NCBI RefSeq assembly: GCF_001435995.1
Contig: NZ_AYYQ01000006.1
Span: forward strand, 1-38,106
Source of the DNA: Apilactobacillus ozensis DSM 23829 = JCM 17196
GTDB taxonomy: Bacteria; Bacillota; Bacilli; Lactobacillales; Lactobacillaceae
Reading direction: 5' to 3'
DNA length: 38,106 nucleotides
Part shown: in pieces, positions 32,175-37,621 of the stretch
Layout: each line of letters starts with the position of its first letter
Position numbering within the stretch: position 1 is the first letter of the stretch
Notes under the pieces: generated by a model
Databases searched by the model: none
Seen by the model: only the letters and a program-made list of their open reading frames with translations
What the model was told of the DNA's origin: nothing
Made by a program: the position numbers and the translations under genes

Positions 32175-32203
32175 ATTATCACAAACTGTGATATTATTGT
32201 CAA
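32175..32203 (-). promoter_or_regulatory. Strong early (Cro-side) promoter with palindromic operator
   Basis: On the minus strand TTGACA (32203-32198), a 17-bp spacer and GATAAT (32180-32175) form a near-consensus promoter for the early operon starting with the Cro-like gene. A palindrome TATCACA-AAC-TGTGATA (32177-32193) covers the spacer and part of the -10 box, so a bound repressor would block it. A second palindrome (TATACATA/TATGTATA, 32143-32164) lies just downstream. Confidence 0.8.
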
Positions 32204-32216
32204 TGATTTTATTCTT

Positions 32217-32250
32217 TTATGAGATATTTATTTACTTATGAGATATTTAT
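32217..32250. promoter_or_regulatory. Paired operator repeats, GAGATAT type
   Basis: TTATGAGATATTTAT occurs at 32217-32231 and 32236-32250, identical over 15 bp and 19 bp apart. The GAGATAT core also occurs at 31847 (reverse), 31859, 32111 (reverse) and 32162 (reverse), six copies in about 400 bp around the switch. Confidence 0.65.
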
Positions 32251-32258
32251 GTTAATAT
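32231..32258 (+). promoter_or_regulatory. Repressor-maintenance promoter
   Basis: TTTACT at 32231-32236 and TAATAT at 32253-32258 are 16 bp apart. The second TTATGAGATATTTAT operator repeat overlaps the spacer, which points to autoregulation of the repressor. Confidence 0.5.
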
Positions 32259-32282
32259 TAATTTTGTTGGGAGGTGATTACT

Positions 32283-32645
32283 ATTGTTCCCAAAAATATG
32301 TTAGGCCCTATTATCAAAAATATAAGAAAAGAAAAACATATGACGCAAAATCAGTTAAGTGAGATTACTGGTTATAAACAAAACACGATTTCTCAGCACG
32401 AGGGGCAGAAAAGAGAGCTCGGAGAAAGTGATTTGAGAACATATGCAAATGCTTTTGGGATAACGCCTCAACACTTTTATGACAGGCTTAGTGGTAGTAG
32501 TGAACAAATAGCCAAAATGATAGCGGATAATAAAAATAAAGATGATACAAAGAAATCGCTTTTGAACATAATAGATCGCTTAACTGTTGAAGAACGACAA
32601 TCTGTATTAGAATTTGCTAGATTTAAACTAAGTCAACATAAATAA
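32283..32645 (+). CDS. CI-like repressor (XRE helix-turn-helix)
   Basis: The protein has a clear XRE helix-turn-helix: I-I-K-N-I-R-K-E-K-H-M-T-Q-N-Q-L-S-E-I-T, then K-Q-N-T-I-S-Q-H-E and a following helix; a helical C-terminal segment of about 45 residues probably dimerises it. There is no S24 peptidase domain, so RecA-type self-cleavage is not expected. Start choice is unusual. The frame opens at GTG 32274, but that codon is part of the GGAGG ribosome binding site; ATT at 32283 lies exactly 8 nt after GGAGG and is the better fit, giving 120 residues. The ATG at 32298 lacks a site. It is divergent from the Cro-like gene, with operators between. Confidence 0.85.
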   Translation: MVPKNMLGPIIKNIRKEKHMTQNQLSEITGYKQNTISQHEGQKRELGESDLRTYANAFGITPQHFYDRLSGSSEQIAKMIADNKNKDDTKKSLLNIIDRLTVEERQSVLEFARFKLSQHK

Positions 32646-32673
32646 AAAGAGAACTATTGAGTTCTCTTTTTTT
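32644..32673 (+). terminator. Terminator of the repressor gene
   Basis: AAAAAGAGAAC and GTTCTCTTTTT form a perfect stem with loop TATTGA, followed by a T run, directly after the repressor stop codon. Confidence 0.8.
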
Positions 32674-32778
32674 GCAACATACTAATTCATATCATTAGAA
32701 ATATTTAATTTTTGTAATTATTAAAAAAATGTTAAGATTACAAGGTTCATATTTAAATATTTGGAGGAATGAATATCA

Positions 32779-33552
32779 ATGGTAAACTTAATATTATTTT
32801 ACATAATACTATCATTACTATTAATATCCACTGTAACTTTTGGAATTATTTGGTATAAAAGCAACAGAGAAAAAAAGAGTTTATTTTTCAAACTATTCAT
32901 CGGAAGTTTAATTAGTGCTATAGGACTAGCAATAACTCCCGCAATGCACGATTTAATTGCAGGAATAGGAATACTAGCCGTAATGGTTTCCATAATCTAT
33001 ATTTACATGGTAAGCAAAGGAAAAGCAACAAACGTGTTTTTAAAGTATTCTATCATGAGTATTGTGATAGGAGCTTTATTTACAGTAATGGGATTCTGCT
33101 TTAAAAGTTATTCACAACAAGGATTAGATAGAGAAGCAGCAATAACTAAATCTATTTCAGAAGATGCTAATTCTAGTAGCTCTTCTGAATCAAAGAAAGA
33201 AAAAGAAAGTGAAAAGGACCAAAAAGATTTAGAAAACGCTAACTATTTAGGATATAAGTATATGCTGGAAGATGTTCCAAAAAACACTAATCATGTGATA
33301 ACAAAAGCATATATGGATAAGGATAAAAACTATAATACGACCATCTTTGTAAACGATCAAATTTCTTCATTAAGCGGTTCTGAACTGAAACGATATGTAA
33401 AAGTTGTTTTTGATAAAGTTAAAAAATTAGAAGATGGATATGAACCTAACGAAAAATCTGGAGCAAGTAGAATAATAATAAATGATTCATCCGGCAACAG
33501 ATTAGCACATTCTTCATTTTTTACTAGAAAAATAAAATATGATTTTGAATAA
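32779..33552 (+). CDS. Four-helix membrane protein with soluble C-terminal domain
   Basis: This 257-residue protein has hydrophobic segments near residues 4-26, 36-58, 60-80 and 90-110. A low-complexity charged linker follows (S-S-S-S-S-E-S then K-E-K-E-S-E-K, about 132-148), and then a compact polar domain to the end. The ATG has GGAGG 11 nt upstream. It lies directly downstream of the CI-like repressor gene and its terminator, on the same strand, the usual place for genes expressed in the lysogen. Roles such as superinfection immunity are plausible by position only. I do not recognise a named family. Confidence 0.6.
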   Translation: MVNLILFYIILSLLLISTVTFGIIWYKSNREKKSLFFKLFIGSLISAIGLAITPAMHDLIAGIGILAVMVSIIYIYMVSKGKATNVFLKYSIMSIVIGALFTVMGFCFKSYSQQGLDREAAITKSISEDANSSSSSESKKEKESEKDQKDLENANYLGYKYMLEDVPKNTNHVITKAYMDKDKNYNTTIFVNDQISSLSGSELKRYVKVVFDKVKKLEDGYEPNEKSGASRIIINDSSGNRLAHSSFFTRKIKYDFE

Positions 33553-33554
33553 AT

Positions 33555-33604
33555 AAAAAATAACCACTTTTTCGTAATTAAATACTGAAAGGTGGTTATT
33601 TTTT
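33555..33604 (+). terminator. Terminator after the membrane protein gene
   Basis: AAAAAATAACCAC at 33555-33567 and GTGGTTATTTTTT at 33592-33604 form a perfect 13-bp stem that ends in six T. It lies directly after the stop of the gene ending at 33552. Confidence 0.75.
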
Positions 33605-33694
33605 ATGGATGAAGAATTAATAGAAAAAATAGAATATTTGATTGCATATGCTGATGAGGATATTAAATGGATGATTGATCATGGAGAGCTGTAG
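33605..33694 (+). CDS. Possible 29-residue acidic peptide
   Basis: ATG at 33605 lies 9 nt after AAAGGTGG and opens 29 codons (begins M-D-E-E-L-I-E-K-I, ends M-I-D-H-G-E-L). It is acidic and predicted helical. The ribosome binding site lies inside the right arm of the terminator at 33555-33604, so it would be available only on read-through RNA or a processed transcript. No family is recognised. It could be chance. Confidence 0.3.
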   Translation: MDEELIEKIEYLIAYADEDIKWMIDHGEL

Positions 33695-33744
33695 TATATG
33701 TGAATGTTGATGTGAATATATATTAACACTTTGTTATAAGAGAT

Positions 33745-33778
33745 AAAAAAGCCCATATCATTAAGATATAGGCTTTTT
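33745..33778. terminator. Bidirectional terminator between convergent genes
   Basis: AAAAAAGCC and GGCTTTTT pair, extended by ATATC/GATAT with one mismatch, around ATTAA. It serves both the plus-strand genes ending at 33694 and the minus-strand gene ending at 33777, whose stop codon it touches. Confidence 0.75.
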
Positions 33779-34868
33779 AACATTTATAAAAATCATGAGA
33801 TATTTTGTTTGATGGAAAACCAAAGGATTTACTTAGAAATGAATTAATAAAATTAAAATAAATATCTAATAGCGGAAAAAATATAACGGCATTAGACTTA
33901 TTATCGGTAAAAAGACATATCAAAAAAATGGACACCACACCGTACCTTACAGAGTATGAGAAAAATTTAATCAAATGTTGTTTTCTTTTAAAAAGCTTTA
34001 AAAATTTTTCTATCAATAAAGATAGTCTTCTGAATTTAATATATTGTGATATCGTTCTTACATTTGCACTACATGCTTTTATAATTAATGTAATCTCAAT
34101 AGGTATATATATCAAAAAAGCAAAACAAAGTGGTGAAGCCAAAAGACTACTAATGACATAGTGAAAATCACTAAAAAAATGGCCTTTAGAAGTTAAAAAA
34201 TATATAATATGTGTTAAATATTTCCATTGTAAAGTTTGATAAATAAGCATTAACAAAGAAATTATGAAAAAAGCTTTCGAAATATCAAAAGATATTATAC
34301 TACTACCATTTTTTACAAAATGAAAATATTGCTTTTGAAGATAATCTATGTCATTAGCATTTAAGGTAGTAAAGTCGCAAACTTTATAAACAAGACTTAC
34401 AGCTTTTTTATCTTCTTCACTAGTTTTTACAAAACAGGATAATTTATTCATAATACTATTTTTAACATCTCGAGTATTCCAATCAGATTTTAATAAAATC
34501 CTACATAGCTGTCTAAAAACAAATCTTTCATTTGCACCTCTAACATACATGTTTCTCCTTATATTAATAAGTCTATTTGATAACAAATAATGATAATAAA
34601 ATAAGCAGACATCATCTATTTCTAGATATCTATTTGCTGTTCTTTCATCAAATAGTTTATTATCCATTCCTCTAGTTGCACTTAAGCAAGTCCTAAATAG
34701 TTCTAAATCTTGACGACTTATTTCAGTCTTTTGAGATAGTTTGTATAAGTCTGCCCTCCATTCCGATTCACTATGTATAGATGATTTTTCACTATTTATT
34801 CTATTAAAAACGGCAGTTATTATAGCTGCTACAACACTTCCAGTAATTAAACTAGTCACGAAACTCAT
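33777..34868 (-). CDS. Multi-spanning membrane protein, phage cargo candidate
   Basis: From the ATG at 34868 this is 363 residues. An N-terminal hydrophobic helix (residues about 4-22, with I-T-G-S-V-V-A-A-I-I-T) is followed by S-E-S-E-W-R-A-D-L and a long soluble region, then hydrophobic segments near 197-217, 240-270 and 312-345. The opening (T-G-S-V-V-A, T-x-x-x-N-R, then W and R) matches the start of the protein encoded at 25390-26052. It lies outside the lytic operons, on the opposite strand to its repressor-side neighbours, and has its own terminators, which is typical of lysogenic cargo. Superinfection exclusion or another defence role is possible but unproven. I do not recognise the family. 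Confidence 0.6.
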   Translation of the reverse strand: MSFVTSLITGSVVAAIITAVFNRINSEKSSIHSESEWRADLYKLSQKTEISRQDLELFRTCLSATRGMDNKLFDERTANRYLEIDDVCLFYYHYLLSNRLINIRRNMYVRGANERFVFRQLCRILLKSDWNTRDVKNSIMNKLSCFVKTSEEDKKAVSLVYKVCDFTTLNANDIDYLQKQYFHFVKNGSSIISFDISKAFFIISLLMLIYQTLQWKYLTHIIYFLTSKGHFFSDFHYVISSLLASPLCFAFLIYIPIEITLIIKACSANVRTISQYIKFRRLSLLIEKFLKLFKRKQHLIKFFSYSVRYGVVSIFLICLFTDNKSNAVIFFPLLDIYFNFINSFLSKSFGFPSNKISHDFYKC

Positions 34869-34941
34869 ACCAAACAACTCTTTCTATATAAATTATAAAA
34901 ACATAAGCATTATATATAATATCATTTTCAAGCAATAATAA

Positions 34942-34966
34942 AAAAGCCTATTTGCATAGGCTTTTG
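34942..34966. terminator. Bidirectional terminator
   Basis: AAAAGCCTAT and ATAGGCTTTT form a perfect 10-bp stem with a 4-nt loop, A-rich on the left and T-rich on the right, so it can work in both directions. It lies between the toxin-antitoxin locus and the membrane-protein gene ending at 33777. Confidence 0.7.
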
Positions 34967-35007
34967 ATGAAGTTATAGTTTGGTATTATTTAACGATTCA
35001 TATCTAA

Positions 35008-35036
35008 TTTTAAAGTTATCTAATTTAATGTATAAT
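35008..35036 (+). promoter_or_regulatory. Toxin promoter
   Basis: A perfect TATAAT at 35031-35036 lies 17 bp after a weak TTTTAA. Transcription would start near 35043 and give a 5' leader of about 90 nt before the toxin ATG. Confidence 0.45.
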
Positions 35037-35095
35037 AACGTCTAGTAGAGAAGTTAATGGACGGTGGCTGTCTTTTTCCCGAAGAGGTGATTTCT

Positions 35096-35158
35096 ATGGA
35101 AATATGGAATAATCTACAGAAAGGTTTCACAGCCAATGAGTGTTTTTCAAGCACTTAG
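35096..35158 (+). CDS. 20-residue leader peptide overlapping the toxin start
   Basis: ATG 9 nt after GAAGAGG (35081-35087) opens a 20-residue frame (begins M-E-I-W-N-N-L-Q, ends C-F-S-S-T) that stops at TAG 35156-35158, inside the toxin gene in another frame. Ribosomes translating it would open the TGGCTGT/ACAGCCA pairing and so could couple toxin translation. No domain is recognised. It may be only a translational leader. Confidence 0.45.
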   Translation: MEIWNNLQKGFTANECFSST

Positions 35159-35222
35159 TTTGATGTTTATGTTTGGTATGTTTATTTTAGCATTGCTAAC
35201 ATACATCAGTAATCATAAATAA
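35136..35222 (+). CDS. Small membrane toxin, holin-like type I toxin candidate
   Basis: This 28-residue peptide begins M-S-V-F-Q-A-L-S-L-M, has one hydrophobic helix (F-M-F-G-M-F-I-L-A-L-L-T-Y-I) and ends in a short polar tail (S-N-H-K). This is the form of the short putative holin-like toxins of type I systems in Firmicutes, which insert into the membrane. The start is the ATG after AAAGG with 11-nt spacing. ACAGCCA at 35129-35135, just before the ATG, is complementary to TGGCTGT at 35065-35071 in the leader, which could hide the start. Its 3' region is overlapped by a candidate antisense RNA. It would kill cells that lose the element. Toxicity is inferred. Confidence 0.65.
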   Translation: MSVFQALSLMFMFGMFILALLTYISNHK

Positions 35223-35223
35223 A

Positions 35224-35360
35224 AAAGCCGTCCCATTATATAACTTTGACCGGTTATGGGATAGCTTTCAATAGTTTTTCGTAACTTAGTCACCGTCTTT
35301 TAAACGGCTTTACTTGAAAGTCCTGTTACAGCAGGGCTTTTTATTTACAAACATAGTATA
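35224..35360 (-). ncRNA. Candidate antisense antitoxin RNA
   Basis: On the minus strand a promoter (ATGACA at 35383-35378, 17-bp spacer, TATACT at 35360-35355) points toward the toxin gene. A long-range stem pairs AAAGCCGT at 35224-35231 with ACGGCTTT at 35304-35311. On the minus strand the second arm runs into TTTTTT, so a transcript starting near 35348 would end near 35221, overlapping the 3' end of the toxin mRNA by over 100 nt. Convergent 3' overlap is the arrangement of TxpA/RatA and BsrG/SR4 type I systems. The RNA itself is inferred. Confidence 0.55.
35317..35345 (+). terminator. Terminator of the toxin transcript
   Basis: AAAGTCCTG and CAGGGCTTT pair (one G-T wobble) around a 6-nt loop and are followed by TTTAT. 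It would end the plus-strand toxin RNA about 95 nt after the toxin stop. Minus-strand transcripts from the parA operon also cross it, but with a weaker T tract. Confidence 0.6.
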
Positions 35361-35452
35361 TAACACATTATTTTATTTGTCATTTATTTAATTTACGTTA
35401 TACATTTATTCACTCATACATAAAACATTACCTATTCTAGTATTTTTTTACT

Positions 35453-35749
35453 TTATTTGCCTTTGCTTCTTATCTCATATGCTCTTAAATACATATTAAA
35501 TAAAGTTCTCTGTTCGGCTGTTAAGTCTTTTTCAGCCTTATCTAATATATCAGCTACAAAATCATCTTGACTAGAATATCCAAGTGCATTTTGAAAAGCA
35601 TTAATTTTTCCAACACTTTGTTTTTGTATTCTCAAACTACTATATTGTTTATTTTTGCGTGGTCTTCCTAAATTGTTAGTTTTTTTCTTAGTGTTTCGAG
35701 ATTCTATTAACTCAACCTCACCATTGATTTTATATTTAATATCATCCAC
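35453..35749 (-). CDS. Small DNA-binding-like protein, third gene after parA (paralogue)
   Basis: This 98-residue protein is a paralogue of its upstream neighbour: both share the N-terminal strand segment, a basic linker (here G-R-P-R-K-N-K), a ribbon-helix-helix-like core (S-L-R-I-Q-K-Q-S-V-G-K-I) and an end with E-Q-R-T-L-F-N-M-Y. The start is GTG in the overlapping TAGTG, implying translational coupling. It is the last gene of the parA operon. It may form mixed dimers with its paralogue or bind a different site, for example the rep operator. Confidence 0.65.
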   Translation of the reverse strand: MDDIKYKINGEVELIESRNTKKKTNNLGRPRKNKQYSSLRIQKQSVGKINAFQNALGYSSQDDFVADILDKAEKDLTAEQRTLFNMYLRAYEIRSKGK

Positions 35750-36048
35750 TACTTTCTTTTTGAATCAGCTAATTCGTCACGCTTTTCTAACGAGTTGTAT
35801 AGCATGTTAAACATTGGTTTTCTATCATCTGGCAGATTATCATAATAAAGTCTCATAGCAACTTCAAAGCCATCCTTTTGTGTTGGAGCATCACCCATTA
35901 AAACCATTGTTTGAAGTTTATTTTTTGTTCTACTATCTATGGACAACGTTGTTTTTCTTGAAAAATTACTTTTATCTAAGTTTTTATTATCGTTTGATTT
36001 ACCCACATCAGACGTAATTTCTATTTCGCCATCAACTTTATATTTCAT
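35749..36048 (-). CDS. Small DNA-binding-like protein, second gene after parA (paralogue)
   Basis: This 99-residue protein begins M-K-Y-K-V-D-G-E-I-E-I, nearly the same as the next protein (K-Y-K-I-N-G-E-V-E-L). Residues about 30-60 (R-K-T-T-L-S-I-D then T-K-N-K-L-Q) look like a ribbon-helix-helix beta strand and first helix. It ends with the family pattern F-N-M-L-Y. A ribosome binding site (GGAGTG) precedes the ATG, and its TAG stop overlaps the GTG start of the next gene. It probably binds DNA in the partition or copy-control complex. The exact role is unknown. Confidence 0.65.
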   Translation of the reverse strand: MKYKVDGEIEITSDVGKSNDNKNLDKSNFSRKTTLSIDSRTKNKLQTMVLMGDAPTQKDGFEVAMRLYYDNLPDDRKPMFNMLYNSLEKRDELADSKRK

Positions 36049-36056
36049 CTATATTA

Positions 36057-36335
36057 TCACTCCATAAAAACATTGTATTTACGTTTTTCAGAATCTGAAG
36101 CCTCAGCAATATATTTGTCAGCTAACAACTGAATAACTTCATAATCGTAAGTTAATCCATTGATCATTTTAATTGCATCGATAGATTTCTTTTGTATTTC
36201 AGAAACCTTAATATTTTTTCTGTGTTGTTCAACTTTTTTTGGTGTTTTTTTAGCTGTATTTTTTATCTTTTTTTCATCAAATGAACTTTTAGGCGTAAAA
36301 TTGCCAGCTTTTCTAAACATTGTACTTTTAGCCAT
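36057..36335 (-). CDS. Small basic DNA-binding-like protein, first gene after parA
   Basis: This 92-residue protein has a lysine-rich N-terminal half, then K-N-I-K-V-S-E-I-Q followed by two helices (S-I-D-A-I-K-M and Y-D-Y-E-V-I-Q-L-L-A), the strand-helix-helix order of ribbon-helix-helix proteins. It resembles DUF5388-like partners of ParA on lactobacillus plasmids. It ends K-R-K-Y-N-V-F, echoed in the next two proteins (F-N-M-L-Y, F-N-M-Y-L). Its start has GGGGAG 7 nt upstream, and it follows parA by 11 nt. It is a candidate centromere-binding protein; which of the three binds the heptads cannot be told from sequence. Confidence 0.65.
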   Translation of the reverse strand: MAKSTMFRKAGNFTPKSSFDEKKIKNTAKKTPKKVEQHRKNIKVSEIQKKSIDAIKMINGLTYDYEVIQLLADKYIAEASDSEKRKYNVFME

Positions 36336-36346
36336 TGTGTACTCCC

Positions 36347-37201
36347 CTATTCATATTCATAGTAATTTAATCTTTTTAGGAATTCATTTGTAACTCTTTC
36401 ATACACACCTATTACCTTTTTATCAAAGAAATCTACTTCTTTTATTCCGTTCACATCAAAACGTTTGATACGTTCCATTTGTGGCACTACATTTTCAAAT
36501 ATATTTTCTGCACCAAATTCTTTTTTGGCAGTTTTCATTATATATTGATCGACAGTGCCTTTATTTTTATGAAGAACTTCTAGAACTCCGAGTATATCTA
36601 CATCTAATTCATATTGGTTTCTTAACTTCAATAAAGTGTTCAAGTAGTTTTCTGCACCAGTTAAAGCACGTTCTTGAGTTTGTAGAGAAATTAAAACATA
36701 GTCACTCATTATGACTGAATTATTTGTAACCTCTAAACTCATAGGTGGCACATCTAACAAAATTATGTCGTACTTTTCTTTTAAAGGTTCAAACATTGGT
36801 TCTAGAAAATGGTCCACTTCTTCATCACTAGACGTATTTCTATATATAAACTTTGGAAAATCTTCAAAGTCTATAAAACTAGGCAGCAAATCTAAGTTAG
36901 GAACTATATTAACAGGCAAATCTGTTAAGTTACCTTCTTGAACTCCAGCCATTAATGTTTTAGATATAGTAGATACTTCATCTGGAGTATTATTTGATTT
37001 AGTAAGCATCAAAGACTTTGTAGCATTTGATTGCGGATCTAGGTCTGCTACAAGAGTTTTGATTCCAAATTTCGATAACATATACCCTATTAATGTAGCA
37101 TTAGTAGTTTTTCCAACTCCACCTTTTTGGTTTCCTATAGTTATAGTTATTGCTTTTTTTCTACTTTTTAATTTTTTTATCAAATCTTCTTTTTTGTACA
37201 T
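36347..37201 (-). CDS. parA: ParA-type partition ATPase
   Basis: This 284-residue protein has the deviant Walker A motif K-G-G-V-G-K-T-T near residues 25-32 (lysine at both ends), the A' segment D-L-D-P-Q-S-N-A-T, and D-V-P-P (L-L-D-V-P-P-M) as Walker B, all typical of Walker-type partition ATPases. It would form ATP-dependent dimers on the nucleoid and move or tether the centromere complex. The start ATG follows AAAGGGG by 7 nt. It heads a minus-strand operon with three small genes 8-11 nt apart or overlapping. Its length fits the family. A host-chromosome Soj role is unlikely given the neighbouring heptads and rep. Confidence 0.93.
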   Translation of the reverse strand: MYKKEDLIKKLKSRKKAITITIGNQKGGVGKTTNATLIGYMLSKFGIKTLVADLDPQSNATKSLMLTKSNNTPDEVSTISKTLMAGVQEGNLTDLPVNIVPNLDLLPSFIDFEDFPKFIYRNTSSDEEVDHFLEPMFEPLKEKYDIILLDVPPMSLEVTNNSVIMSDYVLISLQTQERALTGAENYLNTLLKLRNQYELDVDILGVLEVLHKNKGTVDQYIMKTAKKEFGAENIFENVVPQMERIKRFDVNGIKEVDFFDKKVIGVYERVTNEFLKRLNYYEYE

Positions 37202-37222
37202 TAAATCAGCCCCTTTAACAAT

Positions 37223-37231
37223 ATTATATCA
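37223..37231 (-). promoter_or_regulatory. Extended -10 promoter of parA
   Basis: On the minus strand TGATATAAT (TG-n-TATAAT) lies about 22 bp before the parA start and just downstream of the heptad array. No good -35 box is visible because that region is occupied by heptads, which suggests repression by the heptad-binding protein. Confidence 0.55.
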
Positions 37232-37235
37232 CAAA

Positions 37236-37442
37236 GATACATGGCTACATAGCTCTAAAGATACAAAGGTACAAGGGTACATTTATCTTTTGATACATGG
37301 ATACAAGGGTACATAGATACATTCAATTTTTAAAATATTGATATAAAGGCTATATAAGCTGTTTAGCCAAAGATACATGTAGCTTCTGATACATAGATAC
37401 AAGGGTACATAGATACATAGATACATAGATACATGGCTACAT
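37236..37442 (+). repeat. parS: Partition site: 17 GATACAT-type heptads in 8-bp register
   Basis: Seventeen copies of GATACAT or one-to-two-base variants (GGTACAT, GCTACAT, GATACAA, GGTACAA) begin at 37236, 37244, 37260, 37268, 37276, 37292, 37300, 37308, 37316, 37372, 37388, 37396, 37404, 37412, 37420, 37428 and 37436. Every start is the same modulo 8, even across the gap 37323-37371. The array sits directly upstream of parA. Contiguous short repeats bound by ribbon-helix-helix proteins are known centromeres, for example the heptads of the pSM19035 omega system. The binding protein here is inferred to be one or more of the three small proteins encoded downstream of parA. Confidence 0.8.
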
Positions 37443-37491
37443 AATAAATTAGTGGTTTGACAAAGCCAGCTTTATAAGGTTTAATTAATGT

Positions 37492-37532
37492 AAATAAAAA
37501 AGCAGTCATCCACGGGCATGGATAACTGCTTA
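37492..37532 (-). terminator. Rho-independent terminator facing parA, in the rep leader
   Basis: The stem pairs AAGCAGT-ATCCA (about 37498-37512) with TGGAT-ACTGCTT (about 37519-37532) around one mismatch. On the minus strand it is followed by TTTTTT. It would stop minus-strand transcripts started in the rep leader, for example a counter-transcribed regulator of rep, before they enter the partition array. Confidence 0.6.
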
Positions 37533-37539
37533 AAATAAT

Positions 37540-37600
37540 TACATAACAATCAAATTGTGTGTTTTCAAATCAATACATATTATAACATGATTGTTATGTA
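37540..37600. promoter_or_regulatory. Inverted repeat flanking the rep promoter (operator candidate)
   Basis: TACATAACAATCA at 37540-37552 is perfectly complementary to TGATTGTTATGTA at 37588-37600, 35 bp apart. The right arm covers the expected transcription start of rep. Rep autorepression or a copy-number regulator is the simplest reading; a large stem-loop in a transcript is the alternative. Confidence 0.6.
37555..37583 (+). promoter_or_regulatory. rep promoter
   Basis: TTGTGT at 37555-37560 and TATTAT at 37578-37583 are separated by 17 bp, 39 bp before the rep ATG. The promoter lies between the two arms of the 13-bp inverted repeat at 37540/37588, so a protein bound to the arms could block it. 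Confidence 0.55.
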
Positions 37601-37621
37601 TATTCAAAAGGAGAATGTACT

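Noticed and set aside
37236-37442. CRISPR array
   Set aside because: The units are 7 bp in an 8-bp register without unique spacers; this is a protein-binding array.
37236-37442. The heptads as Rep-binding iterons of the plasmid origin
   Set aside because: They lie directly against parA, are much shorter than the 20-bp repeats inside rep, and overlap the parA promoter; a centromere fits better, though both roles are possible.
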